Shown here: positions 36,101 through 39,559 of the stretch, in pieces
How positions within the stretch are numbered: the first letter of the stretch is position 1
How the letters are laid out: every line of letters starts with the position of its first letter
Assembly: GCA_030762175.1 (NCBI GenBank)
Contig: CM060833.1
Span: forward strand, 994,501 to 1,058,500
DNA from: Metallyticus violacea
Lineage: Eukaryota > Arthropoda > Insecta > Mantodea > Metallyticidae
DNA length: 64,000 nucleotides
Direction of reading: 5' to 3'
Made by a program: the position numbers and the translations under genes
The notes under the pieces: model-generated
What the model saw: the letters and a program-made list of their open reading frames with translations, nothing else
Databases searched by the model: none
What the model was told of the DNA's origin: nothing

Positions 36101-38965
36101 ATGATTTTATATTCTCAAAAGTTATTACAAAAGACATGAATACTTTCATGACCTTTGATAGTCCAGGAAAATCTGGGGCTTGCTTGCCTCTTAGAGGCAG
36201 CCCCAGTCTACACATTTTGCTGTTTCACAGAAACTATGACAGTAAATATAAGTGTACTGCCTGGTCCACGTTTTTGGCTTACCTATTTGTACGCTATCTT
36301 TAGAACAAATAGTTACCTTCAATTTGATTCTAATTTACTTTATCTCAATAAATATACATTATGAATATGTATAATCTTTTGTGCTCCCAAATCTGATTGT
36401 TTGTATTTAAAACTTCATGAATAAACGCTGTCAACAGTACTGTTTTGAGGATCCTCTGGGGTTTGAAAGCTGCTGCATTAGAGATAACTTTGAAATGGAG
36501 AGCAGAATAGGAAATATTGTAACAGCTTCTGGAAAGGAGGGAGGAGGTGATTCAAAGACATAGAAATTCACATATTGCTTAGTGATTTCTAAAAGAATTT
36601 ATCAACCTTTTTACATTTTAGAAAAAGCAAACTGAGTATAAGGTAGTTATATTGATTACTACTCGGTTACAGAGTAAAAAGAGAAGTTAGAATGGATGAG
36701 GCAGCTGGGTGAAATCTGAAAGGGTTATGATGAATATGGTGAGGTACCCTTAATAATGAAAAAGAAAATACCAACCATATTCCTTTGAGTACAATGAAAC
36801 AAAAGAAATGAACAGACAATTTTATAGAACTAAAAGAGGGAGAAGAATAGCTTTTAAGGTAAATGTTTAAATGCAACAGGTCAGGACAATTTCTATGTAA
36901 AGTGTGGAGAGAGAAAGAACAGAAGTAAAAAAAGAAATGAAGAGTAATTGACAGTTGGTTTGATTGATAACATGTTGCAAGTAAGGAAGTTATACTGTAA
37001 GTGCACTGTTTGAAGAAATAAATTAAATCAATTTAATTTTGTTACCTGTTGATAGTTCAAAATATAAACAATAATAAAATTTAATCTTTAAATAACTGCT
37101 GTTATTTACCTGTCCATTGTTATAAATATTGCACACATCTGTTGGTTTGTGACTGTCAACAATAAAAAATATCATGTCATCTTCAGGCTGCAGTGCATCC
37201 ACTATATCTATTGTTCCTCCACAGTTTATTAGTACAACATGCTTTATCTGAAAATTAAATTGACAATTATGAAAGACATGTGCAACAAGCTGCTTAGTTT
37301 CGAATAAAGAGCTGCCTGTCTGCCTATATATAATGCTATTGTATGCTTCCACTAAAGTACAGATACAGACTGTTTCATTTTGGGATGTATTTAATATAAC
37401 AAATTGCTTTTATTCATAAAATGGTTGAAGCGAATAGTTAGTACTGTTATTATTGCATTAATTAATATCTGCCTCTCATTCTTTATTATTTAATTTTATT
37501 TTGTTTTGTACACACAAACACATAACATAAAATGATTGAATCTGTGATGCAGATTTTTATGTTAATATTATGCTTTCTTGTATAGTCTTATTTGATTACA
37601 CTCAATACTTATATACTAACAAGTCTACAAGCAATACAGAAAGTTTCAGCTTATTATTCGTTTATTACATCATAATAAAACTAGCATAGTGTTACATGCA
37701 TTTACGAGCTTTATTAAAAATGTTAATTGGTGCAACTGCATGCCATTTACTATCAATTTGGCTCATCTGCAAAAGATTAACACAGGATATAAAGCACATT
37801 TACCATACTTTCCTATATGTTTGGGGTACACATTTTACACAAATACAACATATTTTACTCATTTCCAATGTTTTCAATACTCCAAACCACATCATGCTTT
37901 CTTTTTTGATCAAAAGTACACATTTTCCCATGTTATTCCTTCGCACAATTACATCCAAGTTCAGTTTATGATTTCTGCCACTAGATGCTTCCCAGATGAT
38001 TCTGCTATAGTTAAAGTAGTTTTGCCATTATTACAAATTACTTGCTAATATAGTAGCACACAATCCATTACCAAACTTATGAAAAAGAGACGAGCGCACG
38101 CTGTAGCGAGCTGCAGCAAAATAATGGTACGCCGGTTTCCAGGATTCGCCCGAAATTGGGTTTAGGTTAGTGTGTGTTTGTATATTAATGGCAAATTCAC
38201 CCCAGATGCCTGCTAAAACACCGCTAAAGTCCCAGATATGTTGCCCATACCGCAATGGTGCGGATGCAACCGTCGCTAGTACGAGGAGCCTGTGGCTATA
38301 TAAGTATGCACCATGTGGATGGGAAGGGGCTGAGGGTGGAGGTTAATAGCTAGCGGTTCCAAGACGAAAAAGTAATGCTCCTGCATCACATTTATAATTA
38401 TGTACTTTTTAGCTTTCTGGCCATAATATGAAGTTTATTTTAACAAAATGGGTTTTTCAGGAATATTTCAACTTCATTTTATCACATTTTACCACGCGTT
38501 GATCTTATAAGCACCAGAACCATAAATTCAATCTAATATGGTAATAATCCAACCATATTCCGAATAAACTCCAGACCTTATGCACCAACTCTGCAATAAC
38601 CTACAATTAATTACAGCAAGACTTCAAATCAATTGACAGTTGAACTGTCACTGAACCTCTTTACCTCCTCACAGAATTCTTCATATGCATTTTGGAGATC
38701 CGTAATTCCTTGTACAGGGACTAAAGTATACATTACATTGTCGCATCTAAACAAATGCTGAAGTATTCTGCAAGCACATATTGCATCTACATCGTAATTC
38801 ACGAGCAGCAGAACTCTCTGAAAATGAATGTCATAGCATTGTTTAGATGTATAAATCTGTTATGGAAAATGAGATAAGCGTTTCATATGGAAATTAACTG
38901 AGAGGAAGCCTTACCTTTCCCACTAGAATTTTATAAAAATCCTTTTTTAAATCATCTATATACAT
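5986..38965 (-). CDS. CDC45: CDC45 replication factor gene, nine exons, C-terminus not seen
   Basis: CDC45 joins MCM2-7 and GINS to form the CMG helicase in the nucleus at origin firing and fork progression. Coding exons on the minus strand: 38965-38915, 38817-38665, 37247-37110, 35296-35228, 28081-27893, 21190-21129, 18134-17944, 11322-11202 and 6190-5986. All have GT/AG borders and compatible phases, giving about 393 residues against 566 in human CDC45. Family matches in order: N-terminal MYIDDLKKDFY, the RecJ/DHH-like NYDVDAICACRIL, VVLINCGG, FFIVDSHKPTDV, an acidic stretch followed by KRRR, [34 protein letters not shown] and AADMVYAMLALLES. The ~170 C-terminal residues were not found to the left, so the gene probably leaves the window. 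Introns reach 6-7 kb and are packed with transposons. No stop or frameshift was seen in any exon, so it is probably functional. Confidence 0.93.
6305..6908. mobile_element. Non-autonomous TIR element in CDC45 intron 8
   Basis: 24-bp terminal inverted repeats (6305-6328 and 6885-6908, starting CTTTGAATATATGGC) enclose about 550 bp with no long reading frame. Probably a MITE; the superfamily cannot be assigned and no clear target duplication was seen. Confidence 0.7.
6960..7255 (-). mobile_element. tRNA-derived SINE, family 3
   Basis: Minus strand: A box-like TGGTTTAGTGATTAGTG and B box-like GGGTTTGATACCC spaced as in a tRNA gene, followed by an unrelated body. No matching copy elsewhere in the window, so the borders are approximate. 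Confidence 0.55.
7260..8325. other. CDC45 intron 8 stretch, nothing recognised
   Basis: AT-rich non-coding sequence inside intron 8, with no reading frame, motif or repeat that I recognise. Confidence 0.5.
8330..9140 (-). pseudogene. Tc1-like transposase pseudogene
   Basis: Minus strand: N-terminal HTH/AT-hook-like part (KFCKLYEVTGSTRTSPRSGR then KPKLT), then the catalytic domain in broken frames: EDDRQQRIIQQDGSKCHTTG, WFRNHHITVL and GNSPDLNPIENLW, the last holding the family's final acidic residue. Several stops and frameshifts; TIRs not identified. Lies in CDC45 intron 8. Confidence 0.88.
9222..9440. repeat. PLE C-type 3'-end palindrome
   Basis: Arms 9222-9296 and 9317-9393 are nearly perfect reverse complements. 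Each contains the C-type PLE terminus (TAAGTAAATGGAGTTAGTGTGAAC). The centre holds a damaged ribozyme motif (AGGAAGA in place of CTGAAGA; CCCGAAACATATGTCC intact). The right side continues to CCACTCCATTGTCAACAGC, as at other C-type ends. Confidence 0.85.
9480..10340 (+). pseudogene. Non-LTR retrotransposon RT fragment (CR1/Jockey-like)
   Basis: RT palm motif FGYADDTTIVVTG at about 9496, then NSLLELIRNYLEALGMALNA, NKTEWMQIKRSNK, FLGIVIDNNLK and the C-terminal LQKKAIRIMEKIQRK and FKKLKILTLPCLYIFECLK. At least two frameshifts and a stop after NNLK. 5'-truncated 3' half of ORF2. Lies in CDC45 intron 8. Confidence 0.88.
10520..10800 (+). mobile_element. PLE C-type 3' end with GIY-YIG tail
   Basis: ELLNAIELSTWENIFITKNK, DNLMNFDIPPLDELSKFL and TFNDSLSTG, then a stop inside the ribozyme motif. 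Homologous to the C-terminus of the copy at 33050-33350. Strongly 5'-truncated. Confidence 0.85.
10709..10748 (+). ncRNA. Hammerhead ribozyme motif of C-type PLE
   Basis: CTGAAGA, stem II about GAGAGGGATCGCTCCC, GAAA, CATATG stem III, GTT, with GG/CC as the start of stem I. The core is intact. The TGA stop of the upstream GIY-YIG reading frame lies in CTGAAGA. Confidence 0.6.
11202..11322 (-). CDS. CDC45: CDC45 coding exon 8
   Basis: 121 bases encoding LYRHWTVECSLRHSMYSAVK then [20 protein letters not shown], matching human [20 protein letters not shown] and [20 protein letters not shown]. Acceptor CAATTAG, donor GTGAGT, phase 1 in and phase 2 out. Confidence 0.9.
11830..13560 (+). pseudogene. 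Non-LTR retrotransposon with RT and RNase H, decayed
   Basis: RT motif A LFVDFKNAFDKLWR near 11935, GLPQGAASSSIL near 12105 followed by FIDNISEY, and an RNase H domain near 13320-13495 (SKAALQSIMNCSYPPTY, then VLQWIPSNVGLNGNNIADTL). RNase H in ORF2 points to I- or Jockey-related LINEs. Many stops. SINE tails sit inside at 13118-13205. Confidence 0.82.
13118..13205 (+). repeat. Tandem SINE family 1 tails
   Basis: GGTGCTTCATAGTAAAAATGG and its near copy about 45 bp further on match the 3' tail of the SINE at 1287-1574. A SINE end duplicated locally inside the LINE remnant. Confidence 0.55.
13560..13925. other. Intronic stretch, nothing recognised
   Basis: AT-rich sequence in CDC45 intron 7. 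GATATGAAATATCTCAGAAGT at about 13600 forms a short direct/inverted repeat. Nothing else recognised. Confidence 0.4.
13925..14135 (-). mobile_element. Degenerate SINE family 1 copy
   Basis: Minus strand: GAGGTCCTGGATTCGAATCC contains a near-perfect B box, followed by TTTCTGAGTTTTTCCTTACC and GAATGCCAG, which match the body of the SINE at 1287-1574. Confidence 0.65.
14205..14530 (-). mobile_element. PLE A-type 3' fragment
   Basis: Minus strand: the end of the GIY-YIG protein (EKINIYKYRDSLMNFDTSED, then INF), the spacer before the 3' end and the A-type terminus ending AGTTTGACTGAATCATACAA. The ribozyme region is not intact. Confidence 0.7.
14770..15560 (+). pseudogene. Mariner transposase pseudogene
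   Basis: ARWVP-QLTQDQKP, VTNDETWVYYYTPETKQQS (catalytic D kept), KTAGKIMALVFCNVKGVLL and IDYLPTRTLITGAYYANLLA. N-terminal HTH remnants precede (EFKHGHESLEDDS-like). Several stops and frameshifts; the C-terminal catalytic part is truncated at a SINE. Lies in CDC45 intron 7. Confidence 0.9.
15570..15860 (-). mobile_element. tRNA-derived SINE, family 2
   Basis: Minus strand matches 57378-57630: AAAATCCTAAGTATGGCTTC, GTGGGACCC, AAAAGAATCAAGCCTGAAAG and GAGTCCATA in reverse. The B box is decayed (GGGTTCAGTCATG). Confidence 0.75.
15860..16150. other. Intronic stretch, nothing recognised
   Basis: AT-rich intron 7 sequence with a short open frame (15905-16090) rich in lysine and asparagine and without similarity that I recognise. 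Probably not coding. Confidence 0.4.
16150..16320. repeat. Tandem duplication of about 86 bp
   Basis: Two near-identical copies, each containing ATTGAGATTAAA, CACAAAAATTAATGATATAA and ATGAAATATATGACT. Non-coding, CDC45 intron 7. Confidence 0.85.
16330..16790. other. Intronic AT-rich stretch
   Basis: No gene, repeat boundary or regulatory motif recognised. Very AT-rich, CDC45 intron 7. Confidence 0.4.
16790..17755. repeat. Degenerate satellite-like array, about 7 units of ~135-145 bp
   Basis: Recurrent blocks: TAGAGCAATTTTTAAAT, GGGTTTCAGGTAAACC, CTTCTAATGG, CTGATTTTCAGAAACTATTT and TTAAATGGTATATATC. They recur near 16913, 17045, 17187, 17325, 17460, 17585 and 17730, divergent between units. 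No coding potential. Confidence 0.8.
17760..17790. repeat. Poly-C/poly-T tract
   Basis: A run of about 12 C followed by CTTC and about 12 T, close to the donor of CDC45 exon 7 on the other strand. Simple sequence, possibly length-variable. Confidence 0.8.
17944..18134 (-). CDS. CDC45: CDC45 coding exon 7
   Basis: 191 bases. Completes LLWWAIVG across the junction, then GVTEQILLSKVEHGQYLLE and KIVFDKEYPFLVNY. Acceptor TTTGTAG. The donor used here is T/GTAAAA at 17943, because exon 8 needs phase 1; this places one extra residue before LYRHW relative to human. The 3' border is less certain than the others. Confidence 0.82.
18140..18555. other. Intronic stretch between exon 7 and PLE
   Basis: CDC45 intron 6 sequence; nothing recognised. 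Confidence 0.4.
18555..19914 (-). mobile_element. Penelope-like element, A family, minus copy (longer arm)
   Basis: RT palm and thumb plus GIY-YIG. 19945-19145 encodes LIYLHDWLKTSGINDIHIKE, FTFKGKFYKQQAVLTMGSPL, WYRYVDDIFAIVDKKLIDDA and LPFLDIKIMKC...FGIYRKNTHADNHIK. A single-base change near 19190 shifts the frame. 19137-18688 encodes the linker and GIY-YIG domain (SGIYKINCAECEKIYIGKTK, RNIGTRLKEHFRNIKYKQIE, AYHFW). The N-terminal RT third is missing. The 3' end carries a hammerhead motif and the A-type terminus. Abuts an inverted plus copy after about 20 bp of filler. Near identity of the arms indicates a recent insertion. CDC45 intron 6. Confidence 0.94.
18644..18686 (-). ncRNA. Hammerhead ribozyme motif of A-type PLE (minus copy)
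   Basis: Minus strand: stem I ATGG, CTGAAGA, stem II GGGAAC-AAAAT-GTTCTC, GAAA, CCGG stem III, GTT, stem I CCAT. Full core and a paired stem I. Triplet GUU is a permitted cleavage site. Confidence 0.7.
19938..21035 (+). mobile_element. Penelope-like element, A family, plus copy
   Basis: Starts inside the RT (WYRYVDDIFAIVDRKLIDDA at 19958). One missing A near 20045 breaks the frame. 20082-20936 is then open for 284 residues: LPFLDIKIMKC, the thumb, FTYHPWATKKFQNILKDFNI, APINRFNVQNL and a complete-looking GIY-YIG domain with GIY at residue 163, YIG at 176, then TRLKEHFRN and HFWTQNH. Stop TAG at 20934. The 3' end follows, with ribozyme and terminus GTAGTTCAACTAATCATACA. Inverted partner of 18555-19914. 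Confidence 0.94.
20938..20979 (+). ncRNA. Hammerhead ribozyme motif of A-type PLE (plus copy)
   Basis: ATGG, CTGAAGA, GGGAAC-AAAT-GTTCTC, GAAA, CCGG, GTT, CCAT. Starts two bases after the GIY-YIG stop codon. Same fold as in the minus copy, with the loop one A shorter. Confidence 0.7.
21129..21190 (-). CDS. CDC45: CDC45 coding exon 6
   Basis: Sixty-two bases encoding [20 protein letters not shown] plus two bases of a tryptophan codon. Flanked by TTATTTGCAG and donor GTATGC. Matches human [23 protein letters not shown]. It sits between two inverted PLE pairs. Confidence 0.9.
21270..22228 (-). mobile_element. Penelope-like element (A1), minus copy
   Basis: RT end (SLAFGIYRKPFYSHNYIKSN, HQHATINNLAYRSVNVQS) at 22245-21979, then decayed GIY-YIG (LLKHTWKPLELMICEKIYII at 21540-21292) and a 3' end whose ribozyme core has lost the conserved G (CCCAAAAC). 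Inverted partner of 22688-23830. CDC45 intron 5, next to exon 6. Confidence 0.85.
22229..22687. other. GC-richer unidentified insert between inverted PLE copies
   Basis: About 460 bp with visibly higher GC than its surroundings (for example GGCACTCCCCTGGGGCATGC). It lies exactly at the centre of a PLE inverted pair. Short open frames on the plus strand (22255-22470, 22564-22764) show no similarity I recognise. Origin unknown: a captured host segment or another element's UTR are possible. Confidence 0.5.
22688..23830 (+). mobile_element. Penelope-like element (A1), plus copy, split by a LINE
   Basis: MSGIYQINCKDC (GIY motif) at 22700, interrupted after VY at about 22748. It resumes at 23435 with YIGKTKTNMVTFMKELFRN (shifted), QIQKSAVAAFF and a decayed tail. 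The 3' end at 23735-23770 has a degenerate ribozyme motif (CTGATAATGGGAG...GGAACATGTCC) and the A1 terminus. Confidence 0.82.
22749..23435 (-). mobile_element. 5'-truncated non-LTR retrotransposon with target duplication
   Basis: Minus strand encodes CPLCGKKEDLEHIVFDC (the C-terminal CCHC zinc-knuckle of R1/CR1-like ORF2), then KGTENWRNELIKAKFKMDNR and further remnants. Flanked by GATTAGGTATAT on both sides (about 22735 and 23438), a ~12-bp target duplication. Only the last few hundred bases of the LINE are present. Confidence 0.78.
23880..24780 (-). mobile_element. Penelope-like element, B-type, minus copy
   Basis: Minus strand, decayed: RT/thumb remnants around 24700-24500, then GIYQI, TKQRNIGIRFKKHWK and NFDILEADS-like residues near the 3' end. 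Paired with 25440-25860 in inverse orientation, with a LINE fragment between them. Confidence 0.7.
24785..25440 (-). mobile_element. Non-LTR retrotransposon fragment (R1/CR1-like)
   Basis: Minus strand shares its sequence with 47910-48400: KKRIIRIMAGIK-like residues, a FLGF-like segment and NKINFHTKN. Decayed. Contains a local 113-bp tandem duplication. Sits at the centre of the B-type PLE inverted pair. Confidence 0.65.
25189..25414. repeat. 113-bp tandem duplication inside LINE
   Basis: 25189-25301 and 25302-25414 are near-identical (TTTTGTTAGTGTCAAACCAG to CCCCAAAACTGAT). Confidence 0.88.
25440..25860 (+). mobile_element. Penelope-like element, B-type, plus copy
   Basis: EKSEIYQINCHEC (GIY variant EIY), FKEHCQNIHYKQIEKLAMAV, HFWNKNQEIEKHQVIKE and NFDLLEADSFIFKF: a GIY-YIG domain with one stop and a deletion over the YIG motif. 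3' end decayed. Inverted partner of 23880-24780. Confidence 0.78.
26040..26810 (-). pseudogene. IS630/Tc1-related DDE transposase pseudogene
   Basis: Minus strand: HTH remnant SFCHVAQEVGISQTSVHIV, then HLIIFSVESWFHLHGYIS, WSIENPQIIHAIPLHDEKI, CGV...IIGPTFFED, a QQDSAAAHTA-like catalytic segment and YSPDLTAYNYYLG. This is the lineage whose proteins read FHLSGYVNxQNxRxWxxENP and RSPDLTPPDYFLWG. Broken by stops and frameshifts; the 5' part is cut by a C-type palindrome. Confidence 0.82.
26811..27140. repeat. Nested PLE 3'-end palindromes (C-type containing D-type)
   Basis: C-type arms: 26811-26867 and 26899-26942 continued at 27127-27140. The centre GATGGGAGAGATTCTCCCGA is a ribozyme stem II plus GAAAC, but CTGA(N)GA is reduced to GTGATG. 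Inside the right arm, 26943-27116 is a D-type palindrome flanked by AATGAATACC (26933-26942 and 27117-27126), a 10-bp target duplication. C-type terminal sequence continues to about 27185. Confidence 0.88.
26943..27116. mobile_element. D-type palindromic mini-element, 174 bp
   Basis: Arms around CTGTCGTCTTAACACTCTTC and its complement meet at a CTTAACCTTAACTAACC centre. The left flank (CATATGGAACTAACACAGTG) matches 55170-55200 in inverse. Bounded by the 10-bp duplication AATGAATACC. No coding sequence. The ribozyme centre present in its relative at 55071-55100 is lost here. Confidence 0.82.
27185..27890. other. Intron 5 stretch with a small tandem repeat and a PLE terminus remnant
   Basis: 27561-27616 is a 28-bp unit (CCCAGAAATGTATGAGCTTG...) present twice. 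27745-27812 resembles the extreme A-type 3' terminus (GGCTTCACTGT, TTCCAATTA). Otherwise nothing recognised. Confidence 0.55.
27893..28081 (-). CDS. CDC45: CDC45 coding exon 5 (acidic/basic linker)
   Basis: Sixty-three codons. Starts with an acidic, serine-rich tract (SEDENEEDSNVGSEDEG), then TKRRRLGEEAILKRRERRLW and DYTQFSYYGRS, matching the human acidic insert, KRTRLEEE and DYEQYEYHGTS. The acceptor is a NAG-NAG pair (start 28081 or 28078), so one glutamine may be optional. Donor GTAAGT. Confidence 0.92.
28090..29370. other. CDC45 intron 4 stretch with PLE 3'-end remnant
   Basis: 28325-28460 on the minus strand looks like an old PLE end (GCTGAGGATGGAAAC, GTAAGTGAAG, then a TTTACAGAAAAGGC remnant of the RT thumb). 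A T10/G10 tract lies near 28752-28771. No gene recognised. Confidence 0.45.
29375..29640 (+). pseudogene. Non-LTR RT fragment
   Basis: FGVP-GSVLRILLFIM-INDN, the RT motif normally read GVPQGSVLGPLLFxxYIND, with stops. Very short remnant in CDC45 intron 4. Confidence 0.7.
29990..31392 (-). pseudogene. DDE transposase pseudogene, split by a PLE fragment
   Basis: 31392-31048 on the minus strand encodes the N-terminal HTH part (MYSFTYAELAEMQYVYGVAW, GNAKKAQKLHAAF, FPSTSTRAIAHDM, ILCEQELYLY). After an intervening PLE piece, 30600-29990 encodes FTLEGMFNTYNSHIWA, ENPRAIRVGNYQI, NDTLIGPYLL and, shifted, GKGSPTDIMASAFTRSKLFG-like residues (family GRGGPVAWPPRSPDLTPLD). Several stops. Same broad family as 26040-26810. 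CDC45 intron 4. Confidence 0.85.
30605..31045 (+). mobile_element. B-type PLE 3' fragment nested in transposase
   Basis: Decayed GIY-YIG tail: SAIEVHFEIEKGIILLKTLQ-like, ELDIWKKIFIKKCEHKRMNF, VIPEADNILYKCINRPPESS, then a stop and non-coding 3' end. It separates the HTH and catalytic parts of the transposase, so it is the younger insertion. Confidence 0.75.
31557..32778 (-). pseudogene. PLE reverse transcriptase (C-type), minus half
   Basis: In order: TFSNKEIQFLNKGLKTCVDF (N-terminal PLE motif), KPVIYTKADKGNKIAILDQE (RT1), RLYALPKIHKNDNSMRPIIN (RT2), a frame break near 32105, MVSLDVKALFLSIPIENLMQ (RT3), GLAMGNPLSLFLADLFMSSF (RT4), WHRYVDDIFAII (catalytic YVDD, intact) and CLPFLDLKIIRN. This is the most complete RT in the window: two long open frames (32521-32105 and 32039-31557) with all catalytic aspartates, but joined out of frame. 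Confidence 0.93.
32684..33352 (+). pseudogene. PLE GIY-YIG endonuclease (C-type), plus half
   Basis: 32684-33019 encodes KRQKSIKEVSTLKN, FTYHPTYHNKFKKIFKEHGI, LAPKNKCNIN, SGIYEIKCADCEQSYIGKTK (GIY and YIG). A stop or frameshift at LEI, then 33047-33352 continues QIDKSAIAAHFWNKNHEIKP, ELSTWERIFNLKNKNLMNFD and ends TTADDGRNLSRN. The stop TAG lies in the ribozyme. Confidence 0.9.
33321..33353 (+). ncRNA. Hammerhead ribozyme motif of C-type PLE, overlapping the ORF end
   Basis: CTGATGA, stem II GGGAG-GAACCT-CTCCC, GAAA, CTAG, GTC. Core intact; stem I is not evident. CTGATGA...GAAACTAG also encodes ADDGRNLSRN and the stop codon, so ribozyme and reading frame share the sequence. Confidence 0.65.
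33455..34190. other. CDC45 intron 4 stretch, nothing recognised
   Basis: AT-rich, with a short TA repeat near 33775. No gene recognised. Confidence 0.4.
34195..35040 (-). pseudogene. Penelope-like element RT fragment, decayed
   Basis: Minus strand 35037-34711: VKGDKVIILDKADYINRMEN (RT1 region) and YLKNEIYTEI. Further on: STVKFTMEI, KVLSFPGIKIIKND and LEFGIFRKDIHTDNYIKNN (RT end). The palm with YVDD is deleted or unreadable. No GIY-YIG part. Belongs near the B/C families. Confidence 0.78.
35074..35100. repeat. Homopolymer A27
   Basis: Twenty-seven consecutive A on the plus strand, next to a (GTATAT)-like stretch. Simple repeat. Confidence 0.9.
35228..35296 (-). CDS. CDC45: CDC45 coding exon 4
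   Basis: Twenty-three codons (VRLLSKPTDEEG then VPEFDDIFKDE) between TTTCTTAG and GTAAAC. Corresponds to human [23 protein letters not shown]. Phase 0 at both ends. Confidence 0.88.
35945..36475. mobile_element. hAT-type MITE in CDC45 intron 3
   Basis: TIRs CAGTAGTTCTCAAAGTTTCC (left) and, reversed, CAGCAGCTTTCAAACCCCAG (right), the classic hAT pattern CAGNGNTTCTCAAA. Flanked by CACTAGAG (35937-35944) and CATTAGAG (36476-36483), an 8-bp target duplication with one change. 531 bp without transposase. Confidence 0.82.
36484..37109. other. CDC45 intron 3 stretch, nothing recognised
   Basis: Purine-rich in part (GAAAAAGAAA, AGAGAGAAAGAACAGAAG). No gene or repeat recognised. Confidence 0.4.
37110..37247 (-). 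CDS. CDC45: CDC45 coding exon 3
   Basis: Forty-six codons between TTTTCAG and GTAAAT. Encodes HVVLINCGGTIDIVDALQPE and FFIVDSHKPTDVCNIYNNGQ, matching human [20 protein letters not shown] and [20 protein letters not shown]. This is the most conserved block of the N-terminal half. Confidence 0.93.
38085..38370. other. GC-richer island in CDC45 intron 2
   Basis: Contains many CpG (GACGAGCGCACG, GTACGCCGG, ACCGTCGCTAGTACG) and a TATATAAG box at about 38297 within an otherwise AT-rich intron. No tRNA, SINE box or exon recognised. Could be a promoter-like element or part of an unknown repeat. Confidence 0.4.
38665..38817 (-). CDS. CDC45: CDC45 coding exon 2 (DHH-like motif)
   Basis: Fifty-one codons after acceptor TTTTCAG, ending at donor GTAAAG. 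It carries NYDVDAICACRIL, the counterpart of the RecJ-type DHH motif I (human ASDVDALCACKIL), then LFRCDNVMYTLVPVQG. Phase 0 at both ends. Confidence 0.92.
38915..38965 (-). CDS. CDC45: CDC45 coding exon 1 (start codon)
   Basis: Seventeen codons (MYIDDLKKDFYKILVGK) from ATG at 38965 to donor GTAAGG at 38914. This aligns with the human start MFVSDFRKEFYEVV. An in-frame stop (TAA) lies just upstream of the ATG, so this start is well supported. Phase 0. Confidence 0.88.
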
Positions 38966-39000
38966 TATTTAATTCAAACTTGTACTCCACCATGTCTGTT

Positions 39001-39320
39001 TCTGTTAGGGTCGGTATAGAATTACAGATGTTTTCCGCGCTTAAACAAAAACAAATTAGAATTTGATCAGAGCGACCAACAGAAAAAAATTGAATTTTGT
39101 TAACCTTTGACGAACCTTCAAGTTCGTCCTTTCAAAATGGTGCATAAATTGTGCAATATACAGTACCATTTTATAACTACACATATCAGAACATGAAGAA
39201 GTTCCGATTTAATCTTATTTAAATTTTTATGAAATATAAATATATTGGCCATACTTTCTGTTTGCATTCTAGAAACAAATGAACCATTCTGCAATAGGCA
39301 AAGTTAAGCGCGAACTACGA
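39001..39320 (-). promoter_or_regulatory. Likely CDC45 promoter region with two E2F-like sites
   Basis: Upstream of the CDC45 start codon, TTTTCCGCGC at 39031-39040 and GCGCGAA at 39308-39314 resemble E2F-binding sequences, and CDC45 is a known E2F-regulated S-phase gene. These are among few CpG-containing motifs in an AT-rich stretch. No TATA box or start site can be assigned. Confidence 0.4.
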
Positions 39321-39559
39321 AAGTTGCTTACGAGGATTTCTAATTGTGACTCTTGCCTAGTTATCAAATGAACAAACAAATATTGCTCTGACGCTCTACA
39401 TTAACAAGAGGAATTTAAAACTGAATATCTATGAATTTTACACATAAGGAATTTGACTTTCAAAATTTTAGTTTCATGCTTTTGCTGTTTTTCCTTGAAA
39501 AAACTGGGAACTGTGAATTTGATTCAATTATTTACTTACAGCTATCACACTTAACAACT

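Noticed and set aside
36667..36876. 69-codon minus frame in CDC45 intron 3 as an extra exon
   Set aside because: No splice sites in phase and no similarity to CDC45; flanking exons join in phase without it.
38031..38255. Extra CDC45 exon in intron 2
   Set aside because: Exons 2 and 3 join in phase 0 and align without a gap to the family; no suitable acceptor/donor pair.
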